Source: an uncultured Gammaproteobacteria bacterium (lineage in GTDB: Bacteria; Pseudomonadota; Gammaproteobacteria; Arenicellales; JAANXG01). Taken from it: 39,445 bases of DNA. The stretch is taken from contig CAMYKK010000038.1 in the NCBI GenBank assembly GCA_947258975.1, positions 1-39,445 on the forward strand. The letters run 5' to 3'. A program made the translations under genes and the position numbers. The notes beneath the pieces were generated by a model that was not told the DNA's origin, ran no database searches, and worked only from the letters and a program-made list of their open reading frames with translations. Below, piece by piece: positions 24,516-32,108 of the stretch (within the stretch, counting starts at the first letter, position 1; each line of letters starts with the position of its first letter).

Positions 24516-25160
24516 ATGAAACAGGCCGAATGGTTCTTCGACTTCATTTCCCCGTACTCTTATTTCCTATGTGAACGCTGGCATCGCCTGCCGGCGGGGC
24601 TGGCGGTCCAGTGCCGCCCGGTGCTGCTCGCGGCCTTGCTGAATCACTGGGGTCAAAGCGGTCCGGCCGAGATCGCACCCAAGCGAGTCTTCATTTACCG
24701 CCAGCTGCAGTGGTGGGCCGCACAACACGGCATTCCGTTGCGTTTCCCTAAGGGTCATCCCTTCAATCCGCTGCCACTATTGCGGCTCGCCATTGCGCTT
24801 GACAGCGACATCGGCGCCATCCGCGAGATGTTCCGTTTTGTATGGCGCGATGGGCACCTGCCCTCAGATCGACAGCCCTGGTCGCGCCTATTGGACCGGC
24901 TGGGGGTAACAGACGCGGAGGCGACACTGGAATCGCCCACCGTCAAACAGCAACTTCGCGATAATGGCGAACGGGCGATCGAACTCGGCGTGTTCGGGGT
25001 GCCCACCTTCGTGGTCGATGACGAATTGTTCTGGGGCGCGGATGCTCTGGATTTTTTTCTCGATTACCTGCGCAATCCCGATCTCTTGAACGATCCCGAG
25101 ATGAAGCGAGTCAGCAACCTTCCGGTCGCCGCGGCTCGAAAACCGAAAAAGGACCCGTGA
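24516..25160 (+). CDS. DsbA-fold 2-hydroxychromene-2-carboxylate isomerase-like protein
   Basis: This is a 214-residue protein. It starts AEWFFDFISPYSYF, the signature of the HCCA isomerase / GST-kappa group, in which a Ser replaces the thioredoxin active Cys. The C-terminal GVFGVPTFVVDDELFWGADALDFFLDYL is the cis-Pro and final-helix block. HCCA isomerases act in naphthalene breakdown, but many relatives are general glutathione-dependent enzymes, and no aromatic pathway genes are nearby. I used the ATG at 24516; a TTG five codons earlier is possible. Confidence 0.88.
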   Translation: MKQAEWFFDFISPYSYFLCERWHRLPAGLAVQCRPVLLAALLNHWGQSGPAEIAPKRVFIYRQLQWWAAQHGIPLRFPKGHPFNPLPLLRLAIALDSDIGAIREMFRFVWRDGHLPSDRQPWSRLLDRLGVTDAEATLESPTVKQQLRDNGERAIELGVFGVPTFVVDDELFWGADALDFFLDYLRNPDLLNDPEMKRVSNLPVAAARKPKKDP

Positions 25161-25210
25161 CAATCTTGTAACAGCGGCTAATGTTCATCGTTCTTCGATA
25201 ATCGTCCCCG

Positions 25211-25239
25211 GCCGGTTTTTACTTTCTTAAAAAACCAGC
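25211..25239. terminator. AT-rich hairpin between convergent genes
   Basis: GCCGGTTTTT and AAAAAACCAGC can pair over about ten bases around an ACTTTCTT loop. It lies between the convergent isomerase and multicopper oxidase genes and carries T and A runs on both sides, so it may terminate in both directions. The stem is weak. Confidence 0.45.
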
Positions 25240-25250
25240 AACCCACTAGA

Positions 25251-26663
25251 TCATGTAATCTCCAGCCACGTAGTCATGCCCCCCGCCCGATGCTCAAGCA
25301 TGTGACAGTGCAGCAACCACTTGCCGGGGTTATCGGCAACGAAGGCAATGCTCACCGATTCACCGGGTTGCACCAGCTCGGTATCGCGCCATGCGTCATC
25401 ATCCACGGCACTACCCTCGCGTTCGATCACCTTGAAATGATGCCCATGCAAGTGCATAGCGTGGGGCCAACGGTTCTGATTGCGCAGATCGATGACCACC
25501 GTCTGGCCGCGACGGGCGGAGACCAGGGGAGTATCGGTCATGCCAACAGTCTCGTTGAACGCCCAAACCGCCCCTTGTTTGATCAACTCCTGAATCGACC
25601 GCCGCTCGCCTTTCAGGATCGCGCTTTTCATCCCGCTCATTGCGCCGCCTTCCATGAGCAGCCCGGTTCGCACCGGATCGGTAAGATCCAGCGCGGTGGA
25701 CAAAGGATTGGCGGGCAATCTTGAAATGAGCGGTGCACTCAACTTGGCGTTTGCGTCCCTGGTGTGGCCATACACAAACTCTGCCACCTGAATCACCTCG
25801 CGGCGCGTAATCACGTCAACGGCAGCGGACTCACCGGGATCAGCGGCCATGTCGATAATCAGATCGGCCCTTTGTGCCGGCGCGATAGTCAAGAACTTAC
25901 CGAGCGGCCGGGGCGTCACCGGCTGGCCATCAAAGGCAATTACATGAGGCTTGAGCGCGCCGAAACTGAGCGTGAAGACCCGGGCATTGGCGGTGTTTAC
26001 CACCCTTAACCGCAGGCGTTGTCCATCCTCGACTGAAAACTTCTCGTGTGGCTTGCCGTTGACGGTCAGCCATTGGCCCAAGCGACCGGCATGCGACCAG
26101 TCGTGCAACGAGCCGAGGCTGGCTTCGTGAATCTGCGCATCCTGACCAAGCCGCCAATCGTCGATGACCAAGACATAGTCGTTATCCACGGCAACCGGCT
26201 CGGCCTCGTCAACGATCAGCACCCCATACAGCCCGCGCGCCACTTGTTCCCACGAACGGGTATGTGCGTGATACCAAAAAGTACCCGCATCCGGCACTTG
26301 AAATGCGTAATCGAAGGACTGACCGGGCTTAACCGCATCTTGGGTTAACCCGGACACACCGTCCATCGCGTTATCGATGCGGATGCCGTGCCAGTGAATG
26401 GTAGTTGCCACCGTTAGGCGGTTGGTCAACCGAGCGCGGACCCAGTCGTTCTGTTTCACTCTGATCATCGGACCCGGCACGAGGCCGTTATAGCCCCAGA
26501 TACGCGTACGCGGTCCGCCTTCATCCGCCAGTTGGGCAGTGCCTTCCCGCGCCGTAAGCTCTAGCATCGACCTGCGGCCGGCAGGCACGGCCGCAATGGC
26601 CGCCGGGACCCATGGCAATACACTCAAAAGTGAAGTCTGTTTTAGAAACTCTCTGCGATCCAT
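25251..26663 (-). CDS. Tat-exported multicopper oxidase
   Basis: This is a 470-residue periplasmic laccase-like oxidase that couples substrate or Cu(I) oxidation to reduction of oxygen to water. The twin-arginine signal is MDRREFLKQTSLLSV. All four copper-site motifs are present: HWHGIRIDN, FWYHAHTRSWEQ, HAMHLHGHHFKV and HCHMLEHRAGG, giving type 1, 2 and 3 copper ligands. The length fits three-domain enzymes such as CueO or CumA. No Met-rich copper loop is obvious, so it is not clearly CueO. I used the internal ATG that opens the Tat signal. No copper regulators or efflux genes are beside it. Confidence 0.95.
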   Translation of the reverse strand: MDRREFLKQTSLLSVLPWVPAAIAAVPAGRRSMLELTAREGTAQLADEGGPRTRIWGYNGLVPGPMIRVKQNDWVRARLTNRLTVATTIHWHGIRIDNAMDGVSGLTQDAVKPGQSFDYAFQVPDAGTFWYHAHTRSWEQVARGLYGVLIVDEAEPVAVDNDYVLVIDDWRLGQDAQIHEASLGSLHDWSHAGRLGQWLTVNGKPHEKFSVEDGQRLRLRVVNTANARVFTLSFGALKPHVIAFDGQPVTPRPLGKFLTIAPAQRADLIIDMAADPGESAAVDVITRREVIQVAEFVYGHTRDANAKLSAPLISRLPANPLSTALDLTDPVRTGLLMEGGAMSGMKSAILKGERRSIQELIKQGAVWAFNETVGMTDTPLVSARRGQTVVIDLRNQNRWPHAMHLHGHHFKVIEREGSAVDDDAWRDTELVQPGESVSIAFVADNPGKWLLHCHMLEHRAGGMTTWLEIT

Positions 26664-26803
26664 CGGTGCATTAAAAGTCAATCTTGTAATATCAGTCAAA
26701 TAGCATGATGTGATTATTTCAACATCCAGAATCTATCGCGGTACCAAGTGCCTCATGTTGGCAACCATATTGTGAAATCCACAGCGCTCCGCTATCGGGA
26801 TTG

Positions 26804-27022
26804 GTGACCCCGGTCCCGCGCAACAAAGCAGCGGTTGCCACATCCCCGCTCGTCGCCGCCACGGTCGTGGCGGCCTATTTCATCGTCACGAACCATTATC
26901 CGCCCCTTGAACTGGTTTTCTTGGCGTTCTTTTACTACGAGCTCAACGATTACCTTGAGGCTCGACGTTTAAGACGCCGACTTCGTTCGAGCATCTCCGT
27001 TTCGATTCCTCCGCATGAGTGA
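26804..27022 (+). CDS. Possible small membrane protein
   Basis: A GTG-started frame of 72 codons. It has a hydrophobic stretch (SPLVAATVVAAYFIV) followed by ELVFLAFFYYELNDYLEARRLRRRLRSS. The membrane helix followed by an aromatic/acidic then Arg-rich segment looks like a small anchored protein. Another short frame opens at 27015, overlapping its stop. Ribosome site is weak and I recognise no family. It lies at the border where the coding style changes, so it may be a remnant. Confidence 0.38.
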   Translation: MTPVPRNKAAVATSPLVAATVVAAYFIVTNHYPPLELVFLAFFYYELNDYLEARRLRRRLRSSISVSIPPHE

Positions 27023-27124
27023 AGAGTCCTTTGAAACAACCGGACCCGGCCGCGCCGGCAAAATGCTGATCAGCCAAATCCGTCTTGCCAAGCGTGAATG
27101 CGACCCCGAATCCCCACAACTCTC

Positions 27125-27571
27125 CTATATACCCTCAGAATCCTCTTGAAGGATGCTGAGGGCCTCTTCGCGACCCTCAAGACGGGAACAAGAAGGACAA
27201 TCTATCTCGACCCTTTCTCTGACGTGATTCATGACGGCCAAAAGGTTCTTCCCGTTCGGATCTACAAACCGGATGTCACGATCCTCCGGCTTCCGTAGTC
27301 TCACTGTCCTGCGCAGTCGACCTCGAAAATGGCATTGGCTGTCGTCAGGACGTATGAACCCATCCTTTCGTTTGGGTGGAGACTGTTCCGGTATGTACAG
27401 CAGAAAAGTGCTAACGTTGACAGCGAAAGAAAAGGTCGTGCACTCGATACTTTCCGCACGGTAGCTGTTGAACGATTGAAAATTGATAAGCCATGACAGG
27501 TTGACTTTGTCCGACTGCAGCGTGTCGTTGAACGGAGCCACAACGCAGCAGAAAAACATGACGCCTGCCAC
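27125..27571 (-). CDS. Hypothetical protein, cassette-like
   Basis: This is a 148-residue protein with AGG four bases upstream of the ATG. It has a hydrophobic N-terminal region, then hydrophilic sequence (SPPKRKDGFIRPDDS, RKPEDRDIRFVDPNGKNLL) and a CPSC pair near the C-terminus (IDCPSCSRLEGREE), suggestive of a metal knuckle but only one pair is visible. It begins just after the 55-bp repeat that follows the phosphoesterase gene on the same strand, the position expected of a gene cassette. Not recognised; could be a degraded gene. Confidence 0.42.
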   Translation of the reverse strand: MAGVMFFCCVVAPFNDTLQSDKVNLSWLINFQSFNSYRAESIECTTFSFAVNVSTFLLYIPEQSPPKRKDGFIRPDDSQCHFRGRLRRTVRLRKPEDRDIRFVDPNGKNLLAVMNHVRERVEIDCPSCSRLEGREEALSILQEDSEGI

Positions 27572-27586
27572 CCTTAACGGGCTCGT

Positions 27587-27641
27587 TCAACAACTGGATA
27601 AGATCGTGGATCGCTTCGCTCTCACGAGCTATCCTCATTCG
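27587..27641 (-). repeat. 55-bp dispersed element, copy 1 (attC-like)
   Basis: TCAACAACTGGATAAGATCG begins a 55-bp sequence that recurs at 31283-31337 with about eight substitutions, mostly transitions. In the minus direction it ends CAGTTGTTGA. Both copies follow the stop of a small minus-strand gene (phosphoesterase here, HigA there), the position of an attC site in a cassette array. The copies diverge abruptly after TTGTTGA. Confidence 0.65.
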
Positions 27642-27651
27642 CCAGGCACCA

Positions 27652-28107
27652 TCATACGGCAAGCTCAATCACCTCAGCATCGAGGTGCTGCTCTGAGACT
27701 TCGAGTTTGGCCACAGCAACTGGCAGAGTGAAACGTTGGGGCCCAGCACTACCCGGGTTGAGATAGAGCACGCCATTCTTCTCGCCTACGGTAGGCCGGT
27801 GAGAATGGCCAGAGATAACAACGTCAAACCCTGCCGCTCCCGGATCGAGATCAAGTTCATTCACGTCGTGCAGAATATAGAGGTATCGGTTCTCAACCCT
27901 AAGAACTTCCGTGTCTGGGAGTGAATTCGCCCACTTGTCAATATTGCCTCGGATTACAGTCAAAGGAGCAATCTCTCGAAGCTCATCCAACACACCTGGG
28001 GAGCCGATATCTCCAGCATGTACGATGGCGTCACAGCCAGAGAGCGCATCCTTCGCCTCTGGCCGAACTAAACCGTGGGTATCGGAAATGACGCCAATAG
28101 TTTTCAT
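27652..28107 (-). CDS. YfcE/MJ0936-type metallophosphoesterase
   Basis: This is a 151-residue calcineurin-like phosphoesterase. The metal ligands are visible in order: SDTHG (residues 8-12), HAGDIGS, RGNID, LHDVN and SGHSHRP. The final LNPGSAGPQRF is typical of the YfcE family, which hydrolyse phosphodiesters in vitro; the cellular substrate is unknown. It starts MKTIGVISDTHG with no clear ribosome site, as is common for cassette genes. An attC-like site lies directly upstream and a repeated 55-bp element directly downstream. Confidence 0.9.
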   Translation of the reverse strand: MKTIGVISDTHGLVRPEAKDALSGCDAIVHAGDIGSPGVLDELREIAPLTVIRGNIDKWANSLPDTEVLRVENRYLYILHDVNELDLDPGAAGFDVVISGHSHRPTVGEKNGVLYLNPGSAGPQRFTLPVAVAKLEVSEQHLDAEVIELAV

Positions 28108-28122
28108 GGGCCGAATCTGCGT

Positions 28123-28208
28123 GCCTAACGTTTGAAGTGAACGGCACGCGCGAAACGAGCGTCCGTCCCGCCTTAGGGTCGGACGTACTCGACTGATTTG
28201 TTATGTGC
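28123..28208 (-). repeat. attC-like recombination site
   Basis: On the minus strand the 86-bp segment runs from a TAAC-containing box (CATAAC, 28200-28205) to CGTTAGGC at 28123-28130, matching the R' consensus GTTRRRY. The two flanks are imperfectly inverted (TAACAAATCAGTCGAG against CGTTCACTTCAAACGTTA). An inner hairpin is made of GTCCGACCC and GGGACGGAC (8 of 9). It sits exactly between the stop of the cold shock gene and the start of the phosphoesterase gene, as in integron cassettes. Confidence 0.62.
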
Positions 28209-28215
28209 TCTGTAT

Positions 28216-28422
28216 CTAGATCGGCACAACATTATTTGCACATGGGCCTTTCTGACCTTGGCCAACTTCAAACTCAACCGCCTGACCGTCATTAAGCGTT
28301 GCGTATTCACTGCCGCTTTTTATTTCTGAATGATGAACAAAGAGATCTTTTCCTCCATCTTCGGGTGTGATGAAACCATAACCTTTAGCAGCATTGAACC
28401 ACTTAACTGTACCTTTACTCAT
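28216..28422 (-). CDS. Cold shock domain protein (CspA family)
   Basis: This is a 68-residue single cold-shock domain that binds single-stranded RNA/DNA. It starts [20 protein letters not shown], with RNP1 KGYGFIT and RNP2 DLFVHHS; the end [12 protein letters not shown] is family-typical. I used the ATG at 28422 that begins the conserved core. The 5' region is AT-rich (AATATTGAGAATATTAGAC), which could be a cold-responsive leader. It is followed by an attC-like site, suggesting it was carried as a cassette. Confidence 0.94.
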   Translation of the reverse strand: MSKGTVKWFNAAKGYGFITPEDGGKDLFVHHSEIKSGSEYATLNDGQAVEFEVGQGQKGPCANNVVPI

Positions 28423-28622
28423 GTCTAATATTCTCAATATTAATGGTGAATCATAATAACAATTCCACATTCGAATTCACCGTTTCGAAGTAGAAATAGA
28501 GTGTCGCCACACAGACACATAATACCTTGCAAAGCCCCTCCCCGAAACACCGTGTATGCTGTCCCGCGGAGGCCGCGTATTTTCGCGACCGGAGTGTACT
28601 TGAGCAACTTGCAATATTCAAT

Positions 28623-28940
28623 TTAATCAGGCATCTGCATCAACTCTGACACCTCAAGTGAACCGCCAATATCAAGAAAAGGGCAACCCTTTGCAATCAA
28701 CAGCGCCGCCTCCATGGAATCAGCTCCAATTATTGTGAAACCGGACATCGACGTTGCGCCTCCAGGGGTAACAGTACCATCAGAGTTTACTGTGCTCGTA
28801 TTCTTAAGCGGATTAGCAGGACTAACCGCTGAGTCGCCCAATGAAGATAACCAGGCGCTATATTTCGACATATGTTGCTTACCTTCCTCTGGGCTAGATG
28901 GCTTATCGCCGCCTAGATAAGCGATAAAGTATTGAGGCAT
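28623..28940 (-). CDS. YCII-related domain protein
   Basis: This is a 105-residue protein of the YCII/DGPF group. It has MPQYFIAYLGG, then the conserved region KQHMSKYSAWLSSLGDS, and a C-terminal IAKGCPFLDIGGSLEVSEL. YCII-like proteins are small dimeric ferredoxin-fold proteins; function is mostly unknown. I used the second ATG because TGGAGA lies six bases before it; the first ATG is inside that site. It sits alone on the minus strand in the cassette-like region, with an inverted repeat just upstream around 28990-29060. Confidence 0.85.
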   Translation of the reverse strand: MPQYFIAYLGGDKPSSPEEGKQHMSKYSAWLSSLGDSAVSPANPLKNTSTVNSDGTVTPGGATSMSGFTIIGADSMEAALLIAKGCPFLDIGGSLEVSELMQMPD

Positions 28941-29090
28941 TTCGTTCTCCATATTTTAGTAATTTGCTCTAGCAATAAACATAATGGTTAAGCTCACCAG
29001 CGCTTGACGGCGAACGACCGAAGCGGCAGTGAAGGCATGAAGCCTCATAGCCCTCATTACGCACGCAGATACCAAAATAGTTTCAATCGC

Positions 29091-29330
29091 TCATAATGAA
29101 TCTAAATAGCGTTTAATTTTGTACTCCTTCCTCCCAACTCCAGCAGCCTAATACCAATGAAGCTCGGCAGTATGCTTAGAACCGTCGTTTAAACGAATCC
29201 GCGGCATCCCTTTTCGCTTAAGCCAACGGCCTCGACCGTAAATCTTGCGAAGGCGTGGAACTTCGCAGATGCTCGAACCAGACGCAAAGGTTTCAACGTC
29301 CGCGATCTCTCCAACAATCTTGAAATGCAT
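29091..29330 (-). pseudogene. Small conserved hypothetical gene interrupted by an amber codon
   Basis: The frame starts MHFKIVGEIADVETFASGSS and continues EVPRLRKIYGRGRWLKRKG, a pattern I recognise from small cassette-borne proteins of unknown function. A TAG at 29148-29150 stops it after AELHWY. Reading through, the same frame continues AAGVGRKEYKIKRYLDSL to a TGA at 29091, which is the usual C-terminus of that family (HWYEAxGIGRKEFKIKRYLD). A single G-to-T change of GAG to TAG explains it. It may be dead or need readthrough. Confidence 0.7.
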
Positions 29331-29484
29331 CTCGTAATTTTACTCTGTCTTGATCATGCAGCATAACGCTGCGCATCCGCGGCAAAGGCAAGCTGGCGTG
29401 ACTTTTGCGGCAGCAAGAGGCATGACGGGTTGTGTTTGGCCACCTGCAGCGCTTTTTGGGGAGCCATTTTCCCAGAAATCCTCC

Positions 29485-29814
29485 TCACTTTGGAGAAAGC
29501 GTGCTCACAAACTGCTCGCAACGCCCTACCCAGGATTCCAGGTCTTCATCTGCCGCAAAACCCTGAACACCAACATATACAAAACCTCGCAAGGGCTTGC
29601 CTGTAAAATCCATTTCTCTCACATAAGGCTCCGTCAATGCCTTGATATATTGCTCGGGTCCCACACGGGCCATTAGTTCTTGTCCGAGCACACCGCAACA
29701 CATATTTCCGGACACCATAAACGCAACACCACCGAACATTTTCTTTTCTACGACATCGGTTCTGTCCGCGAAGATCTCTCGCAGCCTCTGTGCTACACCT
29801 TCGTCAAAAGGCAT
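29485..29814 (-). CDS. TfoX/Sxy N-terminal-domain protein
   Basis: This is a 109-residue protein matching the TfoX N-terminal domain. It has VEKKMFGGVAFMVSGNMCCGVLGQELMARVG and EMDFTGKPLRGFVYV. Stand-alone versions of this domain are common in gene cassettes and soil bacteria; unlike E. coli Sxy they lack the C-terminal half, so a competence role is not implied. It has no strong ribosome site. It lies downstream of the IS1182-type remnant on the same strand. Confidence 0.9.
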   Translation of the reverse strand: MPFDEGVAQRLREIFADRTDVVEKKMFGGVAFMVSGNMCCGVLGQELMARVGPEQYIKALTEPYVREMDFTGKPLRGFVYVGVQGFAADEDLESWVGRCEQFVSTLSPK

Positions 29815-29996
29815 CTAAATTCTGGCTCCCAACGAGCGTGTAGAATAAAGTCGTTGCGGATAGGTTCTTATTGCGTGCACTGTCATTTTCAGGCTGAAGC
29901 GGAACGGTCCGTCAGATGTTGTTGCGAGTCGGTGTTGCCATTGTCATGTTCCGCATACTTCGAACATGGATCCTGCGATAGACTCCGCCCTAATCA

Positions 29997-30681
29997 TTAC
30001 GCAAATCCCGCACCAAACCGATGAATCTTTCCCAGATTGTGCACCATACAGTATAAGTTTCCATTGCACATCCACCTTGCACTGGCCTCGAAGGGTGAAC
30101 CGATCGAGCCGCTTTGTGCTGCGGATGTTCGCAAATACCGGTTCCACCACCCCCAAACGTCGGCCGTAGATCGTGCGACCTATGGTGGAATCAATCTTAC
30201 GCTTCATCTTGGCGGTAAACGTCTCCGGTGCGTTGGCGGCCTGACCTTGGAAAAACGCGACCTGCCGCGTCTCGGTGCGCTCGGGATGTCGTAAACACCG
30301 AGCACGTAATGCACAACCGCGACACGCACCCTTGGGCGCTCGAAACTTCACCGCTTGATATCCCCTAATCATCACATTCGATCCATTCCGGGCCCTCGTG
30401 CCCAATGGCCCAAAAGTTCTCCCGGCACAATCGCTCGATCTCCCGGCTCGTAATCACGCCCCGCGAATACGCGTATAGAATAATCTTCAGCAAAATCGCC
30501 GGGTCGTACGCTGGCGCACCTGTCCCGTCGTTCCGATATCGGGATTCGAATATCGATAAATCGAATTCGTGGTCGATCAGATAATTCAGGGTGTATTCAA
30601 AAGTCCGGGGAGGATCTGCTCTTCGAAACTGACCGGTATCAGCTTCGTCTGCTTGTAATCGTAGTCCTTATAACGCGCCAT
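29997..30681 (-). pseudogene. IS1182-family transposase remnant
   Basis: This is a decayed DDE transposase. It starts MARYKDYDYKQTKLIPVSFE; a one-base loss near 30605-30610 shifts the frame, which then reads FEYTLNYLIDHEFDLS, RYRNDGTGAPAYDPAIL and FWAIGHEGP. An internal deletion near 30390-30412 joins this to a C-terminal part (GYQAVKFRAPKGACRGC, YGRRLGVVEPVFANIRSTKR). A one-base gain near 30053-30057 breaks the end, after which the expected tail VHNLGKIHRFGAGFA is legible in another frame before a TAA. About 60 percent of a normal transposase is gone. No terminal repeats identified. Confidence 0.85.
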
Positions 30682-30761
30682 CCAAAGCTCCTTATTCTTT
30701 GTCATTCACTTCCTCGTATTTTCCCTCCTCAACACCACAACAAGGACTTTTCCTACAGGCT

Positions 30762-30823
30762 TCCGCGGTAGGGATGCCGGTTACCCGGCACCCCCCGCAC
30801 AGTCCCCGGCGTGCAGTTTTCCC
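30762..30823 (-). repeat. Group II intron 3' end (domain V/VI-like), copy 1
   Basis: On the minus strand, GAACCCGGTGCGGGAAAACT and GCACGCCGGGGACT form a domain V-like hairpin (extending to about 30842). GTGCGGGGGGTGCCGGGTAA and CCGGCATCCCTACCG form a domain VI-like stem. It follows the reverse transcriptase tail on the same strand. Its last 62 bases are repeated exactly at 32007-32068. Confidence 0.6.
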
Positions 30824-31269
30824 GCACCGGGTTCCTCGGTCGTACTCTCTTGCGCGCGATTGAAAACTCTATGCATACACCACATGCTGTCGCTTCGCCT
30901 CCGTAATCTGCGGAGCCACACAATGCCGAACCGTTTGATCGCCCGGTTGAAGGCTTTCCAGGTGAAACTCATGCGCTTGCCGCCGCGTCGATTGAACCAT
31001 TTGTACGCACATCGCACGGCCCAACCATAGAAGCGGTACAGCGATCGTGAGCTGCCGCGGAGCCCATAGTAGTTATAGTGACCTCGCAGCCGCCGGTTAA
31101 GATCGTCCATAAACACTTGGCCCTGCAGATGGCGGTTCTCCTTGATCCACGTCTTGATCCGTTTGCACGCACTTTGCAGCTTGTTGCGCGCCGTGCGCCG
31201 CTTGACTCGCGGTACACCCAGGCGGTCTTTACACCTGCATCGACACGAGTGTGTATACCCATGTTGATG
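30781..31269 (-). pseudogene. Group II intron reverse transcriptase/maturase, C-terminal fragment
   Basis: Only the thumb/maturase end remains. The open frame reads GYTHSCRC, RLGVPRVKRRTARNKLQ, KRIKTWIKENRHLQGQVF, then LNRRLRGHYNYYGLRGSSR, SLYRFYGWAVRCAYKWFNRR and MSFTWKAFNRAIKRF. This is the family's characteristic C-terminus. The polymerase domain with YADD is missing. The frame is open above about 31270 but loses similarity there and meets a 55-bp repeat at 31283, so the 5' part was removed by recombination. The 3' intron structure follows. Confidence 0.85.
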
Positions 31270-31282
31270 ATATTCGACGTGG

Positions 31283-31337
31283 TCAACAACTGGACAAGAT
31301 CGCGGATCGTTCCGCTCTCACGATCTACCCTTACTCG
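31283..31337 (-). repeat. 55-bp dispersed element, copy 2 (attC-like)
   Basis: This is the second copy of the element at 27587-27641. On the minus strand it begins just after TTCTAACGAGTAAGGG, contains an inverted AGATCG...CGATCT core, and ends CAGTTGTTGA where it meets the reverse transcriptase fragment. TAAC at the start and GTTG at the end give the outline of an attC site after higA. TTGTT is the kind of sequence targeted by group IIC-attC introns. Confidence 0.6.
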
Positions 31338-31353
31338 TTAGAACTCATTATAA

Positions 31354-31653
31354 CTATGCTGCATGCGGCCTTACTTCTTTATCCAATCGCTTATCCAGTT
31401 CATCCTCTGTCTTAAGGAGATCATAGCGAGACTGCAGATTCAGCCAGAACTGGGCCTCCATTCCGAAATAGCGCCCCAATCGCAGCGCAGTATCTGCGGT
31501 AATCGAACGCTTGCCTTGGGTTATTTCACTGATCCGACGCTGGGGGACACTGATTTCCTTTGCCAGACGATACTGGGAAATATCCATCGGACGAAGAAAC
31601 TCTTCCAAGAGAATCTCACCTGGGTGGATCGGATCAAAATCTCGCTTTCTCAT
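31354..31653 (-). CDS. higA: HigA-family antitoxin
   Basis: This is a 99-residue protein. It starts MRKRDFDPIHPGEILLEEFL, with an HTH of the Xre/HigA type: ISQYRLAKEISVPQRRISEITQGKRSITADTALRLGRYFG. The end QFWLNLQSRYDLLKTEDEL is diagnostic of HigA (VapI group). It neutralises the toxin encoded 9 bp upstream and should bind the operon promoter. Intact, unlike most neighbours. A repeated attC-like element follows the stop. Confidence 0.95.
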   Translation of the reverse strand: MRKRDFDPIHPGEILLEEFLRPMDISQYRLAKEISVPQRRISEITQGKRSITADTALRLGRYFGMEAQFWLNLQSRYDLLKTEDELDKRLDKEVRPHAA

Positions 31654-31662
31654 CTCACACCT

Positions 31663-31944
31663 CTAGTGGTAGTCCACTATTTCCACATCATGGGCGTCTC
31701 CGCTCTTCCATACGAAGCAGATGCGCCACTGGTCGTTTATCCGGATACTATGCTGTCCGGCGCGGTCTCCCGTAAGTTTCTCAAGTCGATTGGATGGAGG
31801 AATTCTCAAGGTTTTCAATTGGCCTGCTGAAGCAAGCATTTCTAGCTTCCGGGCCGCCAATCGCTGAATATTTCGTGGGAGGCGGCGGGAAAATCGCCCT
31901 TGATAGATCCGTTCAGTTTCACGGCACTTAAAGGACTTAATCAC
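31663..31944 (-). CDS. higB: HigB-family toxin (RelE-like)
   Basis: This is a 93-residue protein starting at GTG: MIKSFKCRETERIYQGRFSRR. The typical body is RLAARKLEMLASAGQLKTLRIPPSNRLEKL and the end GQHSIRINDQWRICFVW. The last block holds the Arg and Trp/Phe residues of HigB ribosome-dependent mRNA endonucleases. Toxin-before-antitoxin order is usual for HigBA. The frame is intact with no missing motif. The -10 box lies only six bases before the GTG, so the transcript is probably leaderless. Confidence 0.94.
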   Translation of the reverse strand: MIKSFKCRETERIYQGRFSRRLPRNIQRLAARKLEMLASAGQLKTLRIPPSNRLEKLTGDRAGQHSIRINDQWRICFVWKSGDAHDVEIVDYH

Positions 31945-31950
31945 ACAATA

Positions 31951-31979
31951 ATACTAGCGTTACACGTTACTATTGTCAA
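31951..31979 (-). promoter_or_regulatory. higBA promoter
   Basis: On the minus strand TTGACA (31974-31979), a 17-base spacer and TAGTAT (31951-31956) make a near-consensus sigma-70 promoter. The expected transcription start is at about 31944, the first base of the higB GTG codon. The spacer contains AACGTGTAACG, a possible HigA-binding site. Confidence 0.75.
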
Positions 31980-32006
31980 ACGTTAGCATTGGGACCAAGT
32001 GAGTTC

Positions 32007-32068
32007 TCCGCGGTAGGGATGCCGGTTACCCGGCACCCCCCGCACAGTCCCCGGCGTGCAGTTTTCCC
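32007..32068 (-). repeat. Group II intron 3' end, copy 2
   Basis: This is an exact 62-bp copy of 30762-30823. It holds the domain VI-like stem and the right half of the domain V-like hairpin; the left half is replaced by unrelated sequence (GTTTTTTTGCCAGACGGGG on the minus strand). It lies upstream of higBA, so higBA is bracketed by two intron 3' ends in the same orientation. Confidence 0.75.
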
Positions 32069-32108
32069 CGTCTGGCAAAAAAACTCCAACTGATTGAAAT
32101 AGCATAGT

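Noticed and set aside
27098-27298. Plus-strand 66-codon frame opposite the hypothetical at 27.1-27.6 kb
   Set aside because: Less protein-like than the minus-strand frame and without a ribosome site.
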